Assembly: GCA_029582265.1 (NCBI GenBank)
Contig: CM055816.1
Location: 9,072,959 to 9,136,958 of the forward strand
Source: Zoroaster sp. YZ-2022
Taxonomy: Eukaryota; Echinodermata; Asteroidea; Forcipulatida; Zoroasteridae
Length of the DNA stretch: 64,000 bases
Direction of reading: 5' to 3'
Each line of letters starts with the position of its first letter. The stretch's first letter is position 1. Below are positions 47,697 through 60,111 of the stretch, in pieces. A program made the translations under genes and the position numbers. The notes under the pieces are model-generated. The model ran no database searches. It was not told the DNA's origin and saw nothing but the letters and a program-made list of their open reading frames with translations.

Positions 47697-47822
47697 ATAT
47701 CGATATCGTTTCGGTTTGCGGTAACACCATGTGTTTATCTCAAGTATCGCGAAGCTGAGGTACAGTTTCTGAAAAGAACCTTATCACACAACTCGTATCT
47801 CAACATTCACGCAATTTGCTCT
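47697..47822 (-). mobile_element. Penelope-like element 3' end fragment
   Basis: The minus strand matches 35445-35575: ACGAGTTGTG, the GGTTCTTTTCAGAA hairpin, CTGTACCTCAGCTTCGCG, ACACATGGTGTTACCGCAAA and CCGAAACGATATCGATATTC. It is immediately followed (plus strand) by a LINE 3' fragment. Confidence 0.8.
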
Positions 47823-47851
47823 CCAGCAACATGTCACTCCTAAAGGAACCA

Positions 47852-48172
47852 ACTTCAAAACGGAACTGGGGTGATAGGTATTTTTCTGTCGCGGCTCCGA
47901 GACTCTGGAATCATCTTCCAACTAAACTCAAATCTTGTCGTAGTATAACTAGATTTAAGTCGCTGCTTAAAACTCATCTTATGTCATAATTCTTCAAAGA
48001 TGATGTAGGCCTATTAATTGCATTGTACATGTATCTCGGTCCATAATTTTTTTTCTATGCTATCATTGTATATTGTTTGTATTTATGTTTTTCTTTATTT
48101 CCGCGCCTTGAGCGCCCAGCAGGGTGGATATGTGCGCACTACAAATCTTTATTGTTATTAGTATTATTATGC
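47852..48172 (+). mobile_element. LINE 3' end (CR1/L2-type C-terminus) with tail
   Basis: 47858-47989 encodes YFSVAAPRLWNHLPTKLKS followed by a FKSLLKTHL segment and a stop. This is the typical C-terminus of CR1/L2-type LINE ORF2 proteins. After it come a 3' UTR with GCGCCTTGAGCGCCC and a (TTA)n tail ending about 48172. It is strongly 5'-truncated and starts beside the Penelope fragment. It could be the partner that mobilises the SINEs, which carry a similar CGCCTTGAGC/ATT tail; that link is inference. Confidence 0.8.
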
Positions 48173-48817
48173 TATCCATAATTAGGACAGGCATAGAACA
48201 GCCAACGGGACAGGACGGCAGACTAAAAAAAAACTGACCAGGCTTTTCTGTCATCATCTAACGTACCGGTAATACTCAATCCTTTATTGACAATAGTACT
48301 GTTAAGTTATCGACCAGTTACTCAACTATCGATCGTATTTACATTGTTAGTCAGCACCTTGCCAGTCTTGTATGAAGTCATTAGTCGTCTGGAGTCTAGC
48401 CCACTGATCTCTATTATACTGTAGCCCCATCTTACTACAAACATTATGTATACAGGTGATCTGTGATGTATGAAGCTGTATTGGAATAACTGATGTGTGT
48501 GGAGATTTCAATTGCAATCTTTACGTTCTTGCCTTATGAAGAGCATGTTCCTTATCGTATTGTGAGCGTCTTTAAGGATATGTCTAGAAGGTCTACGACC
48601 GAAGTGGAAAATTCTCATCAATGACACAACTATGGAATTTAATCGCAAGGTGAGTGCGATTTCTGGCCCGAGAAATTCAGCACACACGTAGCCTTGGCCA
48701 TATACCTCGACGAAGGCTGTTGCCGTAGTGCGCACTTACCACGATATCCCCATCCCGTACCGATTTCTGGCCCGAGATATTCGGCACACATATTCGGTGC
48801 GCTGTCCCGGAAGTTAA
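48173..48817. repeat. Spacer with duplicated GATTTCTGGCCCGAGA block
   Basis: GATTTCTGGCCCGAGAAATTC (48658) and GATTTCTGGCCCGAGATATT (48761) are about 100 bp apart. 48694-48792 is a diverged copy of the block at 5578-5672. No gene seen. Confidence 0.6.
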
Positions 48818-49191
48818 AGGTACACACCGCCTTTGTCGCGCGAAATTGGGCGATAAAAAACGCCCCTCAATATTTCATTGCTTTTCATACGTGGTTGGAA
48901 AGATCTTTCAAAAGTAGAATATAATTGTCCACACAAATACCCCTGAAAAATGCGTCGTTTTTCTGTTATTGTACAAAAAACAATGTCATGTGACTTTTTT
49001 GAACAAAAATTTGTCCAGAAAACTCACGAGGACAACATAAATAGTCGCACTTTCAGACGTTTAAAAAGTTTATTACTGAACCAAATTCAATAATAATAAT
49101 TTTTTATAATTCATTGATACTTGACAAAAGTGAAATGATTTTGAAACAATGGGTGAAAATTGTCAAAATCGACAAAAAGGCGAAAGTCTTG

Positions 49192-49292
49192 GCAGTTTCC
49201 CAAGACACCGGGAACCGAACCAAGACTCTGCCAGTACAGCCATGGGCGTCAGCGCGGCCAAGCGCCCGAGGCGTGAGCCCGCCGGTTAGGCC
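49192..49292 (-). mobile_element. tRNA-like Pol III head (SINE-like)
   Basis: On the minus strand TGGCCTAACCGG fits the A-box consensus exactly. About 60 nt later GGTTCGGTTCC fits the B box with one change, followed by CGGTGTCTTGG. The stretch is GC-rich against its surroundings. Spacing is acceptable for a tRNA-derived head, but no cloverleaf with matched acceptor ends is apparent. Confidence 0.45.
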
Positions 49293-49655
49293 ATAATTAT
49301 GTCAACACTTTTCGCGTGGAAATGTAAAGCAGGTCTCGACCACTGTGGTGCTTTTCGTGTCGGGTATTTTGAATTATGATACTGCCAGCGAGTTTAGTTT
49401 TGGAAACAACAATGACGCTTTCATTCGGAACATCGTCAGAGCCCATTCATCATATCAACGCCAATAAAAACGTGACAAAAACAGTTCAGTTTGGGAGGCC
49501 ATCCGTCAAAATCAACGCCAGAATTTCGACCAAGCGGGCTGGGCGAAGAAAGGCTCATCGTCTACGGCAATAATACGACGCATGCCTGGCGACCATTGAC
49601 GGGCCAGCCAACCTCAAATGATGGCAAACACTCAGGAATTTGACTGTTGAACGTG

Positions 49656-51033
49656 ATGGTGACCATGAATACCATGAATGTCGCATTTGTAGGATTATTG
49701 TTGGACAGGTAAGAGTAATAAACGAGAAATATTGTTTGATAATATAATAATGCTCGTGGGGCTTTTTGTGTGGCTGTATACTGAACTCTTATGATGAATT
49801 TCTGTTAGCCATCACATTATTTTTGATAGTTCCTATATAGCCAAGGCACAATGATTATTACAATACAGACGTGATAATTGTGAGAACAATTTCCAGTGAA
49901 TTAGTTGTAATTTCCACCATCGATGCCCAGGTATCGAGTACGAGTACGAGTACGGATTTTTAAAATGCACCATGTCCATCATATCCACCATTATTTCATT
50001 AGCTGTTATGTTTTGTTTTATAGGTATGAGAAAACATCACTGCCAGTATTTTTACTTGCATCAACACCATGTAGAGTTCAGCCTGATTCCATTTCCAATA
50101 TTCACAGCTACAAAGCATTGCCAAGGTAGAATAAATCTTGATTGGCTCAGATTATTATTTTTTTATCCCATTTATTATTATTTTTTATATTTTTGTTTAT
50201 ATAGAAAACTTAGTTTATGTAAATACTTGTTTTTCTATAAAACAAAATCAGATTTACAGAAACAATTTCTCATTTAGAAAAAATGAAGTTGTGCATTCAA
50301 GTTTTTTCCCCTTGTGCATGCTTAATGTTAAATTGTCCATATTAAAGGGACAACATCACGATCAGAGCAGACTTTCAACAGGGCATGGAATCGGTGTCCT
50401 TGTTTAAGATGAACACAGTAACTGAAACTTACTGGATCATTTATTCAGCAGCATTGATAATTATGACCTTATCATGTGGGGTGTTATTTTCAGTCACCGA
50501 GGTAATCTAAAACTAGCACTCCGATTCCATGTCCTGTGATCGTGACCGTTGTCCTCTCAAATGGAAAGTACAACAGCATAACAGCTGTTATCGGTAATAT
50601 TTACTTACTTTGAATGAAGATCGTTTAATAATGAATATGTTAAAGTTTGAACTCAATGGGGAGTCGAAGTCATGAGAAAAGTGTGAAAACCCTTCATAAT
50701 TCTTTAGGAAAATATTAGTAAATGTGTATATATTTCTTTTTCAGTTTTCTTTAAAATAAGAACACAATAAGCAGAATAATTGTTTAACTGCGTCACATCC
50801 AGTTAGCTGTAGGTAATAAATAATTCAGTAATTGTGCAATCAAGTAATAACCAGTGATGTACCTTCCCTTTAACATTATATCCAAACATTCATGTGAACA
50901 TGTTTTTTTTCATTCCTACAGTGCCCTAGCATCTCTTGGTCAACTCCCAGGTATACATGAGCTCCATCAATCATCAACATCAAAGTCAGTTGCATGGAAC
51001 ATAATAGAAAGTTGGCTAATGTTCATGTATCAG
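49656..51033 (+). CDS. Unrecognised gene, three candidate exons
   Basis: Candidate exons are 49656-49708 (donor CAG/GTAAGA), 50024-50125 (acceptor after TTTTGTTTTATAG; donor AAG/GTAGAA) and 50922-51033 (acceptor after a T-rich tract ending CCTACAG; donor CAG/GTACCA). The phases agree across both junctions without a stop. The middle exon reads YEKTSLPVFLLASTPCRVQP and the third GQLPGIHELHQSS with SWLMFMYQ. No domain is recognisable. A neighbouring frame of exon 1 reads HEYHECRICR, so the true exon 1 frame is uncertain. A downstream continuation was not found. The model is inference from splice signals and phase only. Confidence 0.3.
50346..50558. mobile_element. TTAA-type MITE, copy 2
   Basis: Left TTAA at 50342-50345, then AGGGACAACATCACGATCAG. 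Internal GGGCATGGAATCGG pairs with CCGATTCCATGTCC. The right end GACCGTTGTCCTCT has lost the second TTAA (CAAA). It is nested in the candidate intron between exons 2 and 3 above. Confidence 0.78.
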
Positions 51034-52364
51034 GTACCACATAATCTACTCAAAGCACAGCCGTATAGTAATTGGGTGGAGAAGAAACAATGCAGCTTAT
51101 GTCAAATAGCTAATGTCTGCAGTCTTCAAAGCTTGTATGGATGTCAGCTAATTAGCCTTTCATTAGAAAACAAGCTTATAACTACTACATGATAACGTTT
51201 TTCCTTCTTTCCCCTGCCCTCAGCAGAAGAGTTGTCAAAAGGTAAATAATTCCCAAAAGTAAGGCCACAAGTTCTAATTGACAATTGACAATTTAAACAA
51301 AATTAAATGTAATTACATCCACTTGATCAAATCTGATAATTGCTTGCCCTTTTCATTTTGTTTATGAAAACCTTTAAATTCTAGATTTAGATGAAGCTAA
51401 CATTGGTATTTATGTCTTGGTATTAAGTCTTGTACAAAAATAAATTGAATGGATGGACTGCATGTTTATATACCGAGAGTGATCTTTATTTATAATATAC
51501 TTCACTTTTAACTCAAGTTTATAATGAACAAAAATATAATAATAAATTGAAAATGATAGTGACACTGTAATCAAGCATCTGCTTATAAATTTTCTGTTTT
51601 CAACTATACTGAAAATAATTAAAAATCATTTATAAAATTTGAAACAAATTCTACATTGCTTTTTACATTTTCAAGGTTGTACACATATTTGGCAAAATGT
51701 CTGTAGCTGCATCCATACTACAGAATTACAACCTAAAGATCAGATGCCATTTTGTACATAAATTTTTAGACATTGAAATAATCAAGAGTTGTATGGGTGC
51801 TTGTAAATTGCCAATAAAATAATGAAATACATATTTATTTTAACTGTCCATTTGGTTTTATGACTTGACTTTTGTGGTTCTACTCCCCCCCCCCCCCCAC
51901 AATCAATTGAAACCACTTTGCTGACCTGTTTAACTAATTGCTTCGTCCTTCGGATGGGACGTAAAAGCCGTAGGTCCGTGTGTTGTGTAATGCACGTAAA
52001 AAAGAATGCGCCTTGAGCACCACTTAGTTGGTGGATACGTGCGCTATATAAGTCCACACATTATTATTATTATTACTTATCATCCTCACCATGCAAAGCT
52101 ACAAGTTTTACATATTTATTTTAACTGTCCATTTGGTTTTATGACTGACTTTTGTGGTTCTACTCTTCCCTCCCCCCCCCCCCCCCACAATCAATTAAAA
52201 CCACTTTGCTGACCTGCCTATTGTAAACAATCTAACAATGAGTGTACATGGTCTTACACATGTAACAAGTGAAATGACTTCAGTGTAAATGAACCCAACA
52301 ATGATCATTTGTTGACAAGAAAACAGAATCAATCTGCATAATAAATGTACGATTTAGTGACAGT
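51034..52364. repeat. Spacer with about 107-bp direct repeats flanking a SINE
   Basis: ATTTATTTTAACTGTCCATT through CCACTTTGCTGACCTG occurs at about 51829-51930 and again at about 52108-52218. The only annotated sequence between them is the SINE at 51938-52076. 51034-51828 is AT-rich without a supported exon. Confidence 0.7.
51938..52076 (+). mobile_element. SINE 3' half
   Basis: AATTGCTTCGTCCTTCGGAT, GCGCCTTGAGCACCACTTAG, TTGGTGGATACGTGCGC and the (ATT)n tail match the SINEs at 37163 and 38137. The tRNA head is missing. Confidence 0.85.
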
Positions 52365-53470
52365 TCAGAATGGATGACATTTAGGGGCTGTCATTGGAAT
52401 CGGTAATTTTGGAATAAAATGCCTGTCCCCCAATTTCTTGGTGATGGCATTTACTGCCACTGGTGATAAACCAACACATTTGTTTTCTAAAATTCTTTGG
52501 ACTATCATTGCAGCACTATAGAATCCAAGAACTGGGGAGGGGAGGGGCAAACAAGCAATAAATGTAAGGGGCCCAGACATTATGTTTGATTCCAAATTAC
52601 CAATTCCATTGACCGAAGACTGGTGCTTCATTATGTCGAGAATCACAACCAGCATCAATTCTGCATAGCTGAAGTAGCAAGATGTTTCTGTCCTCTTTCT
52701 GAAAAAGATTTAAGAGTGAAAAGAGGAGTAAGGGCTTAGATTTAAATAAATTCAACATTATCAACAATCACTGTGAAATAAATTAAAACATTGTTTAACT
52801 GATATGGATTGGAAAGGTGGTTATCAGATAGACCCCTTCTCTTGGACTGAAATGCCAGTACTGCTATAGCAAAAAAAAAAAAAAAAATTATACTGAACCT
52901 TAATTTTTTTTGTAATAAACAACCATTAAAACTAAATAAAATGTTCATCGTTGGTATTTGATAATGAACATTAACTTCAACCCTGTAACATGTTAACATT
53001 AGATCTCATAAAAAATAGCGTAAAAACTAACCTGTGAAAATTTATTAAAATAGGTGCTCCCCCTATGATTTGGTCATATTAGGCCTATGTGTCCCAACCA
53101 AATAAAAATGTTTGATAATAATATTTTGAGAATATGAGAATCTAAACCAAAATTGAAGCTTCCCTTTCACAATTTTTTCAAATATGTAGAGTATGTAATC
53201 AGGGGTTAGGGCAATTTCACATAATTGCCAGGGTACATTGTCATGATTGTGTTCATCATGTTAGTTGTTACACATGTCCATGTTCTGTCTACCGATGGCA
53301 ATGCAAACTAATTGATCATGATTGAGATGCTCACCCAGAATCCAGCATGTCGAGATAGATGCTGCTAAGCACCGGTTTGTTCAGTCTATGCCTTTCTCCA
53401 TGGTTGATCCAAGGTCTATCAAGCCTAATATAAGCATTCTCCTCACTTTTTTGGATGATCTTGGACGTCG
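52365..53470 (-). CDS. Unrecognised gene, last two candidate exons
   Basis: On the minus strand an exon reading LDRPWINHGERHRLNKPVL ends at 53335 with donor GG/GTGAGC. It joins in phase to an exon 52698-52365, preceded by the acceptor tract CTTAAATCTTTTTCAG. The second exon starts KRTETSCYFSYAELMLVV, has a hydrophobic GPLTFIACLPLPSPVLGFYS stretch and ends TAPKCHPF-stop after 111 codons. The upstream exon limit is uncertain (53470 is arbitrary; the frame is open to 53591). No family is recognised. It converges with the candidate plus-strand gene at 49656-51033 inside the same TTAA-bounded interval. No AATAAA lies close after the stop. Confidence 0.35.
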
Positions 53471-53822
53471 ACGTGCATCTGGTTGCAATATAATCCAGGA
53501 ATTCTGTGATCGTTCGTGTTACAACGGATACAAAATGTACAGTAACAGACTGGAACCTTGTTCCTCTTGTTACAATCACAACAGTGTGCAATGCAGAGGT
53601 ACCAGTCTAAATACAATCTGCAATTGCCATACAGGTTTCACGGTCGTGTAGACTACTGTAAATGCGTATACGTGACCTTTGACCTTATTGTTGTTTTTTG
53701 GACATTTCTCAGTAATTACACGATACCCAAATTTTGTTTTTTGAAGAAAACCTTCCAAAAAGGATTATCTATCATTCTATCAATCCCATTTTTTGCACTT
53801 TTAGGGCGGTGTGTACCTTTAA

Positions 53823-54011
53823 ACACTGTACAGCGAGATCAATAACAGTCGTGGCATGCGTATACTGATGTGCATTTCGAACTGTTTCGTACAGTAGACA
53901 GGCTAATGTATTAGGGTTTATGTGTATTGTGTGTGCATAATGCACTACACTGTGTATTATGTGTGCATAATGTACTGCACTGTGTCAAATGATCGGTTTT
54001 TAACCCTCACC
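53823..54011. other. Short spacer with TGTGTGCATAATG repeat
   Basis: TGTGTATT(G/A)TGTGTGCATAATG is repeated twice at 53921-53970. The gap follows. Confidence 0.5.
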
Positions 54012-54511
54012 NNNNNNNNNNNNNNNNNNNNNNNNNNNNNNNNNNNNNNNNNNNNNNNNNNNNNNNNNNNNNNNNNNNNNNNNNNNNNNNNNNNNNNNNN
54101 NNNNNNNNNNNNNNNNNNNNNNNNNNNNNNNNNNNNNNNNNNNNNNNNNNNNNNNNNNNNNNNNNNNNNNNNNNNNNNNNNNNNNNNNNNNNNNNNNNNN
54201 NNNNNNNNNNNNNNNNNNNNNNNNNNNNNNNNNNNNNNNNNNNNNNNNNNNNNNNNNNNNNNNNNNNNNNNNNNNNNNNNNNNNNNNNNNNNNNNNNNNN
54301 NNNNNNNNNNNNNNNNNNNNNNNNNNNNNNNNNNNNNNNNNNNNNNNNNNNNNNNNNNNNNNNNNNNNNNNNNNNNNNNNNNNNNNNNNNNNNNNNNNNN
54401 NNNNNNNNNNNNNNNNNNNNNNNNNNNNNNNNNNNNNNNNNNNNNNNNNNNNNNNNNNNNNNNNNNNNNNNNNNNNNNNNNNNNNNNNNNNNNNNNNNNN
54501 NNNNNNNNNNN
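54012..54511. other. Assembly gap (500 N)
   Basis: Exactly 500 N, a fixed-length scaffold gap. True length unknown. Confidence 0.99.
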
Positions 54512-54621
54512 TAGGGGGGCCCCCGTGAAATGCTGCGGCGGCCCGATAATTGCTACTGGCCGTAGATATTATAGACCCTACGGCCGCCTTGGCAAATGTG
54601 ACTGGGGCGTAGGGACTACAT

Positions 54622-55163
54622 GTCAGAATGACTGATAAGATTAACTTATTGCTAACCATGCTTAAATTCAACAAAACCTTTAACATTATAATGGATCATA
54701 TTGCCACAGTAGTAAACAAAAAGAAACATAATTGTTCTAGCTGATAGATTTAGTTGCGACCAGCAGCAGCAGGCTTGACACTTTTTTTTTATTTGATCCC
54801 CTTCAAACATCAATTAGCCCACACATCTTGAAAAATGCAAAAAATATTACTATTTCTTACACATCCATATCCGTTGTAAACCTAATCTTTCCATCATATA
54901 CGTGCAGTAGGTTTTTAAGTATTATACCGCGACCATCTTTGCTTTCCTGAACACAAGTCTGAGAGAATCAGAATGAGGCACATGTACAACTGAACCAGTA
55001 GACTAGACCGGTTCCTCACAATGTGATGGTTCCAATCATAACAAAACCGTCTGTAGATAGAACGTGACTATGATAGAAGTGTGTGAGGAACAAACAATAC
55101 ACAATGGGCAATAATTGTTCCATTGGGGTAAGCAATAATGTAATAATTGGTGCACTCATCGAC
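54622..55163 (-). repeat. Interspersed repeat family Z, inverted full copy
   Basis: It matches the complement of 42883-43447 end to end, with an added T-run near 54783. Confidence 0.8.
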
Positions 55164-55610
55164 GTGGCTCAGCCTATTGTACTGGATCTGGACTGTATCC
55201 GACGCCATTAAAGGGTACCATTAAAGCAAATCATTGGTAGCATTTTTAAGGTTTATAGCAGGCATTCAAAGTGACAAATCCGCACCGTGGGGGGGGGGGG
55301 GGCGCTTCCCAACCATCACTTTTAAAAAGGACCTGGGTTTCCCCACTGTTCAACCAAATTGGTCATGTAGCCTTGAGTGAATGATTTTCCTCAATTATTA
55401 AATCCAAAAATCTCCAAAATAAGCACAAAACTGATATTTTTAAAATAAATTAATAAACATTTTCAGAAATTTCCTTCAAATTGTCCAAAATGTCTAATTT
55501 CTAATAATTTCATTATAATAATATTTTTTTATCCAAATTAATGTTTCAAACCCAAATGATTTGTTTTATTCAGGTGGAGGTGGGTTAGACCATGGGGGAG
55601 GGTTAGGACA
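55164..55610. other. Spacer, no gene seen
   Basis: It contains a 14-base G-run near 55289 and AT-rich sequence. Confidence 0.5.
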
Positions 55611-58600
55611 GGAAGATCCGTTTAGAGGTGGTCATTGGAATGTTGACGATTAGGATAAACAAAATCTACAACAATGGGCAGGAGCTCCAATCTTCATGAG
55701 GGATGGGGTATATATCCCCTAAAGATTTTACGGGGAGGACCAATACAATTATCCATCGATAGAGGGCAGGCTTTTCACATGGATCACAGTCGTTTCTTGT
55801 ATCTGTCTTGGACAGGGAAGGACGGGGAAGGGGTTAGGAAGTCATTGTGTATACGCTGTAGCTAGAGGAAGGGGAAAGCGCCTTCCTATTATGCTCGCCA
55901 GTCCCCCCCCCCCCACACCCCAAGAGATCGTGGCCGGAATCCAACACTGGTTTAACACTGCTGGTTCCAAACTGGGGCACGAAGGATATAATGATCAGAC
56001 CATGTAGAAACACGTTGAAACCCCATTGGACTTTTTGGGATGTGGCAGACATAAGAGGGCGCTTTTTCAAATTGGTAAATCTTGTGTAACTGCAAGAGTT
56101 CACCCAATCTAAACAAGCGCCCTCTTTTTCAAAGGAGCGGAGGAGGAAGGGGTGGGCGGGGAGAGAGGAAGGGGAGCAAATGCCATGTAATCCGATAAAT
56201 ATCAAGGGGAAATAAATACCCCCAAAATGAGTAGCTAAGACGTAAGATGCCCCTTGATATTTATTTGGTAACTTGGCATTTGATCCACTTCCTCTCCCCA
56301 CCCCAAGTCTCCCTCCCTTCCTCCCGGACTCTACCCATCTAACTCCCTTCCTTCCTTTTCCTCTCCCTTTCCTCCCCCTCCCTTCCTTCCCACCCTCCCC
56401 ATTCCTCCCCATCCACCTCCTCCTCCTCCCACCCCACCCAACGCCTCTCCCTATTCAGCATCAAGTCGAAATTTAGTGAAAATTTATTCTGGTCCACTAA
56501 ATTTTCGACTTAATACTAGAAATGAAAAAGATTTAAAAAAATCCCTTCAATAATGTCAGAGAGATGTTTAGTTATCTATAGTCTCTGTAAACCTCCTGTC
56601 GCCGTTTGTCCTGATCTGTCAGATCACGTGGTCAAGTTTAGAAGACTTCGTTTATACACAAACTCAGAAATGAAAGAAAACATTTGTATTCGGTTCATAT
56701 CACTCAGTTTATTGCACTTGATTCGAACCAGGTTTTTCAACAGTATTAATTTAATTGAGGCTATCCAACATTTTTGACATTTGAGTACTCAGCATTTTCA
56801 AGACAAAAATTGCCAAACATGTCCATTATTCTCCTTTTTGAAAATGTCTGAAATTGTGGATGGCCTCTGACAGCTAATTAATAACATCAATGCGTTATGT
56901 ACAGGCAATTTTCTTTTAATTACAACGATTGTTCTCAAAGATTGATATTCCGTGCTCAAAGTGAGTTTACTTGGAAAATATATTTCAATTTTGAAATGCT
57001 GTTTTAGTTTGGTAATAAGGATTAAAGAATGGTTATATAAAATTTAAATGAATTTATGACATTACGTCATAAATTCATAATTATTTTATAATGGTTTCTC
57101 ATTTAAAATGACATGTTTTACTTTAGTGACCAGCATCGCTTGAGCATGGAATATATTAATATCTTTAATGACTTTAATTCTAAAAATTAAGTAAATTGTA
57201 AACAATTCAAATCCATTGTCAACAACGACAACTTAAATTCTGCAGACTATTTATGTTTTGTTTTTCATCAGTCACTTTCCTCGTATGTACACTCACGTGA
57301 ATCAGAGAACAAAAGAGGGGTCGAAAACACATAAATTGACGGGTGCTTTTAATTTGCCAAGGACATTTCAAAGTCCGCAGAATTCAACAGATTGTAATTG
57401 TTGACAAGAGACTAGGATATATGTAACTTCTACAAATACATTCAAATATTCATTTAAAAGATTTCAATAAAGATTTCTAAGACAGAGATATGCTGACAGA
57501 TATAATTTCACAACATTTTGCCCGAGTCATTGGCTAACAATTACTGGCTAATAGAATGTAAAATAATTCTTGTATTATTACTCTTATTTTGTTTTTGTAT
57601 ATATATATATTTTTTCGTATTTGTTTTGCATGTTTGAATTTTTGTACTTTTTGTACTTTTTTTTTTTTTTTTTAGTATTTATTATTATTAATTGTTAATA
57701 AGACCATGTAATAAATAATAAACTAGTGATAGTCCTTTCAAATCGAAAAATTAGGTCGGGTTGATTCATTGTATTTATTTATTTATTTTCACCACACACA
57801 GATACAACGATGCTGCTTTCACTGTAATCTCGTTTTGGGAAACCTGAACTCAACTGGGATTATTTTACCGTTCATATCCATCGTGAATATACTGGGAGGA
57901 AGATGCGATTGGAACTACCTACTCATTTTTAATTTTTTTAATTTAATTTTTTTTAATTATTAGACAATTATTTAACCAATTATTGGATATAAAATATATA
58001 ACAGAAATCAAGTCAGGCCTAATCCATTAGGTTCAGCAAGGACGATCACCTTAATTTATATTTTGTTTACATGGTCTGTTATTTGTTCACATTTTAGTAT
58101 TAACCTTTTTCGGTAGTAAGTAAAATCTACTAAACAAAGCTAAACACACCATTCATATTATATGATTTAGACCCGTAGACTAGTTTGAAAATAAGGGATG
58201 GGATGGCTTAAAGAGATTGTATACAACACTATTAGTAATATGTCTATAAATGCATCCATACTTTATAAGAATGAAGAGATATTTATACAATAAAATAAAT
58301 GTGAAAGTTTCAATTTATTCTCGTCTTTAACGAGAAAATAGCGAACACGTTATCAGATTTGTTTGCATGTATTCAAATGTAGAAAATGGATCCATTCCAA
58401 ATTTGTAATACATATCTCACGTTTTACAGAATCCCAGATTGAATAATTTCTCTAGATGTTTGGTACGAGCAAATAACTTCACATAAAGTAAGTTTTTAGA
58501 TTATATTTTAGTAATCATGTAATCGGGTGTTATTTGCAAACGTGTACACTTACATTGCAGATTTTGTTTTCCAATGGAACTCATTACACATTTGTCGCAA

Positions 58601-59469
58601 TGATGTTTCAAAGTATATTTAGGTTTAAAAACAGAGCAAGTGCAACATGTCTGGGAAGGCGGGGGGGGGGGTTCATTCTAAAATATAGATCCCCAGTTTA
58701 CGGGCCAGTGTTTACGATACTAATATGATTACATTTACAAATATTGTGTCATTGTCAGTGCAGTGCATACATTTATAATTACAATTACATTCAGACAAAC
58801 TTTAAACACCAAATATATTTTTCTATATGACCAAACAAAAATGCGCACAACTTTTCCAGCGGCCAAGAAAAGCCAGTGCGGAATTTTACGAAAAGCAAAA
58901 GGAATTCTTGTGTAATCGCTGAAAGGTCAAAGCCTTTTTCATGATTCCTAGCTTTGAAAACTTCATTAAGTGAACTAACAAGACAAATATTTCAAGTTCA
59001 TTCAGTGTTATGTATTTCTGATGATATAATGTACCGTGACAGACATAAAATGCTTTCAATTCAGTCAAGATAACTTCATATTTAAACTTCTATCTTAATG
59101 TCCAAAGTGATGAGAACATTAGTCTTTTTTTTAAATATACGTGTCCCAAATGATTCGCTATTTTACCGGCAAGTCCGGTACAGTTATATTTTCCTATTTA
59201 GTAAGAAATGTATCAACCTTATTGTTATTGACATTGTAAAACCACTGACATTGTAAAAAGCACTGTTAAACAGTCTATCGTTAGGTGCCATTATTTTGAA
59301 GAGCAATGAATCCAGCTGCATCATCAATGCATTCATTCACTTAATTTCTCGTTATCCATATCCAGTCTTTATCAATTATATAGCGTTGACCAAGGCTGTT
59401 ATCGTACGGTATCTCCATCCCGTACCGATTTCTGGCCAGAGAAATTCAGCATACACTGTGCATTTCATT

Positions 59470-59560
59470 TCATATAATATACATAACACATTATACATTG
59501 TACAGGACACGTACATGTACATCTATCCAACGAGTGGTCATTGTCTGTATTTACATAATT
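59470..59560. repeat. Single 81-bp minisatellite unit
   Basis: One unit (ACATTGTACAGGACACGTAC, then CTATCCAACGAGTGGTCAT) occupies the position where copy B has 18. It is likely the ancestral state. Confidence 0.9.
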
Positions 59561-60111
59561 ATACATGTACATACAGTGTGTATACATAATTATGGATTCA
59601 TGCACTGTGGGGCAAAATTACGCGACCAAACCGTTCCGATGCGACTTGGTCAAAAGCTATCAATTATATTGTTAATCTCAAGAGATTTAATTTTCCGAAA
59701 TGGTGAAACAGTTTGTTAAGTCGTTATTTTTTTAAATATTAAAAATAAATAAATAAACTGAACTTTCAATATGAGGTTTTCAAAATTAAGACCAAAATAT
59801 TAAGTGTTTCCATTTATAATTATAAAAAGTAAGGTGGGTACAAATGGATACCCTTTTCAGCTCCTGTTATTATTATTATTATTATTTGTAAACAAATAAT
59901 TTGGCCTAAACACAAAATATAAGGCCTATAATATCATATGTTTTATTTATTTATAATTATTTATAAATAAATGATAAAGGTATATGCGTGATGTGTTAGG
60001 TGACTGCGGGTAGATGGGAAACACACATATTTATGTTTTTGACCGCCAAATAAAACTATTATTTTATATTCTGTTTTTCCAGTATGTTTCCTGTAATGTT
60101 AATTGGTGTAC

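Larger units (their letters stand above)
48818..53818. mobile_element. Candidate 5-kb TTAA-flanked DNA transposon
   Basis: AGGTACACACCGCC at 48818-48831 is exactly inverted at 53805-53818. Each is immediately flanked by TTAA (48814-48817, 53819-53822), giving 18 bp of inverted identity. TTAA duplication is characteristic of piggyBac and Kolobok transposons. Inside are unrecognised spliced-looking exons (plus strand at left, minus strand at right), a nested TTAA MITE, a SINE and a tRNA-like sequence. Beyond 14 bp the ends do not match each other, so two unrelated MITE ends are an alternative. Nothing I can read is a known transposase. Confidence 0.45.

Noticed and set aside
53922..54686. Open frames across the second N gap on both strands
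   Set aside because: Artefact of the 500-N gap.
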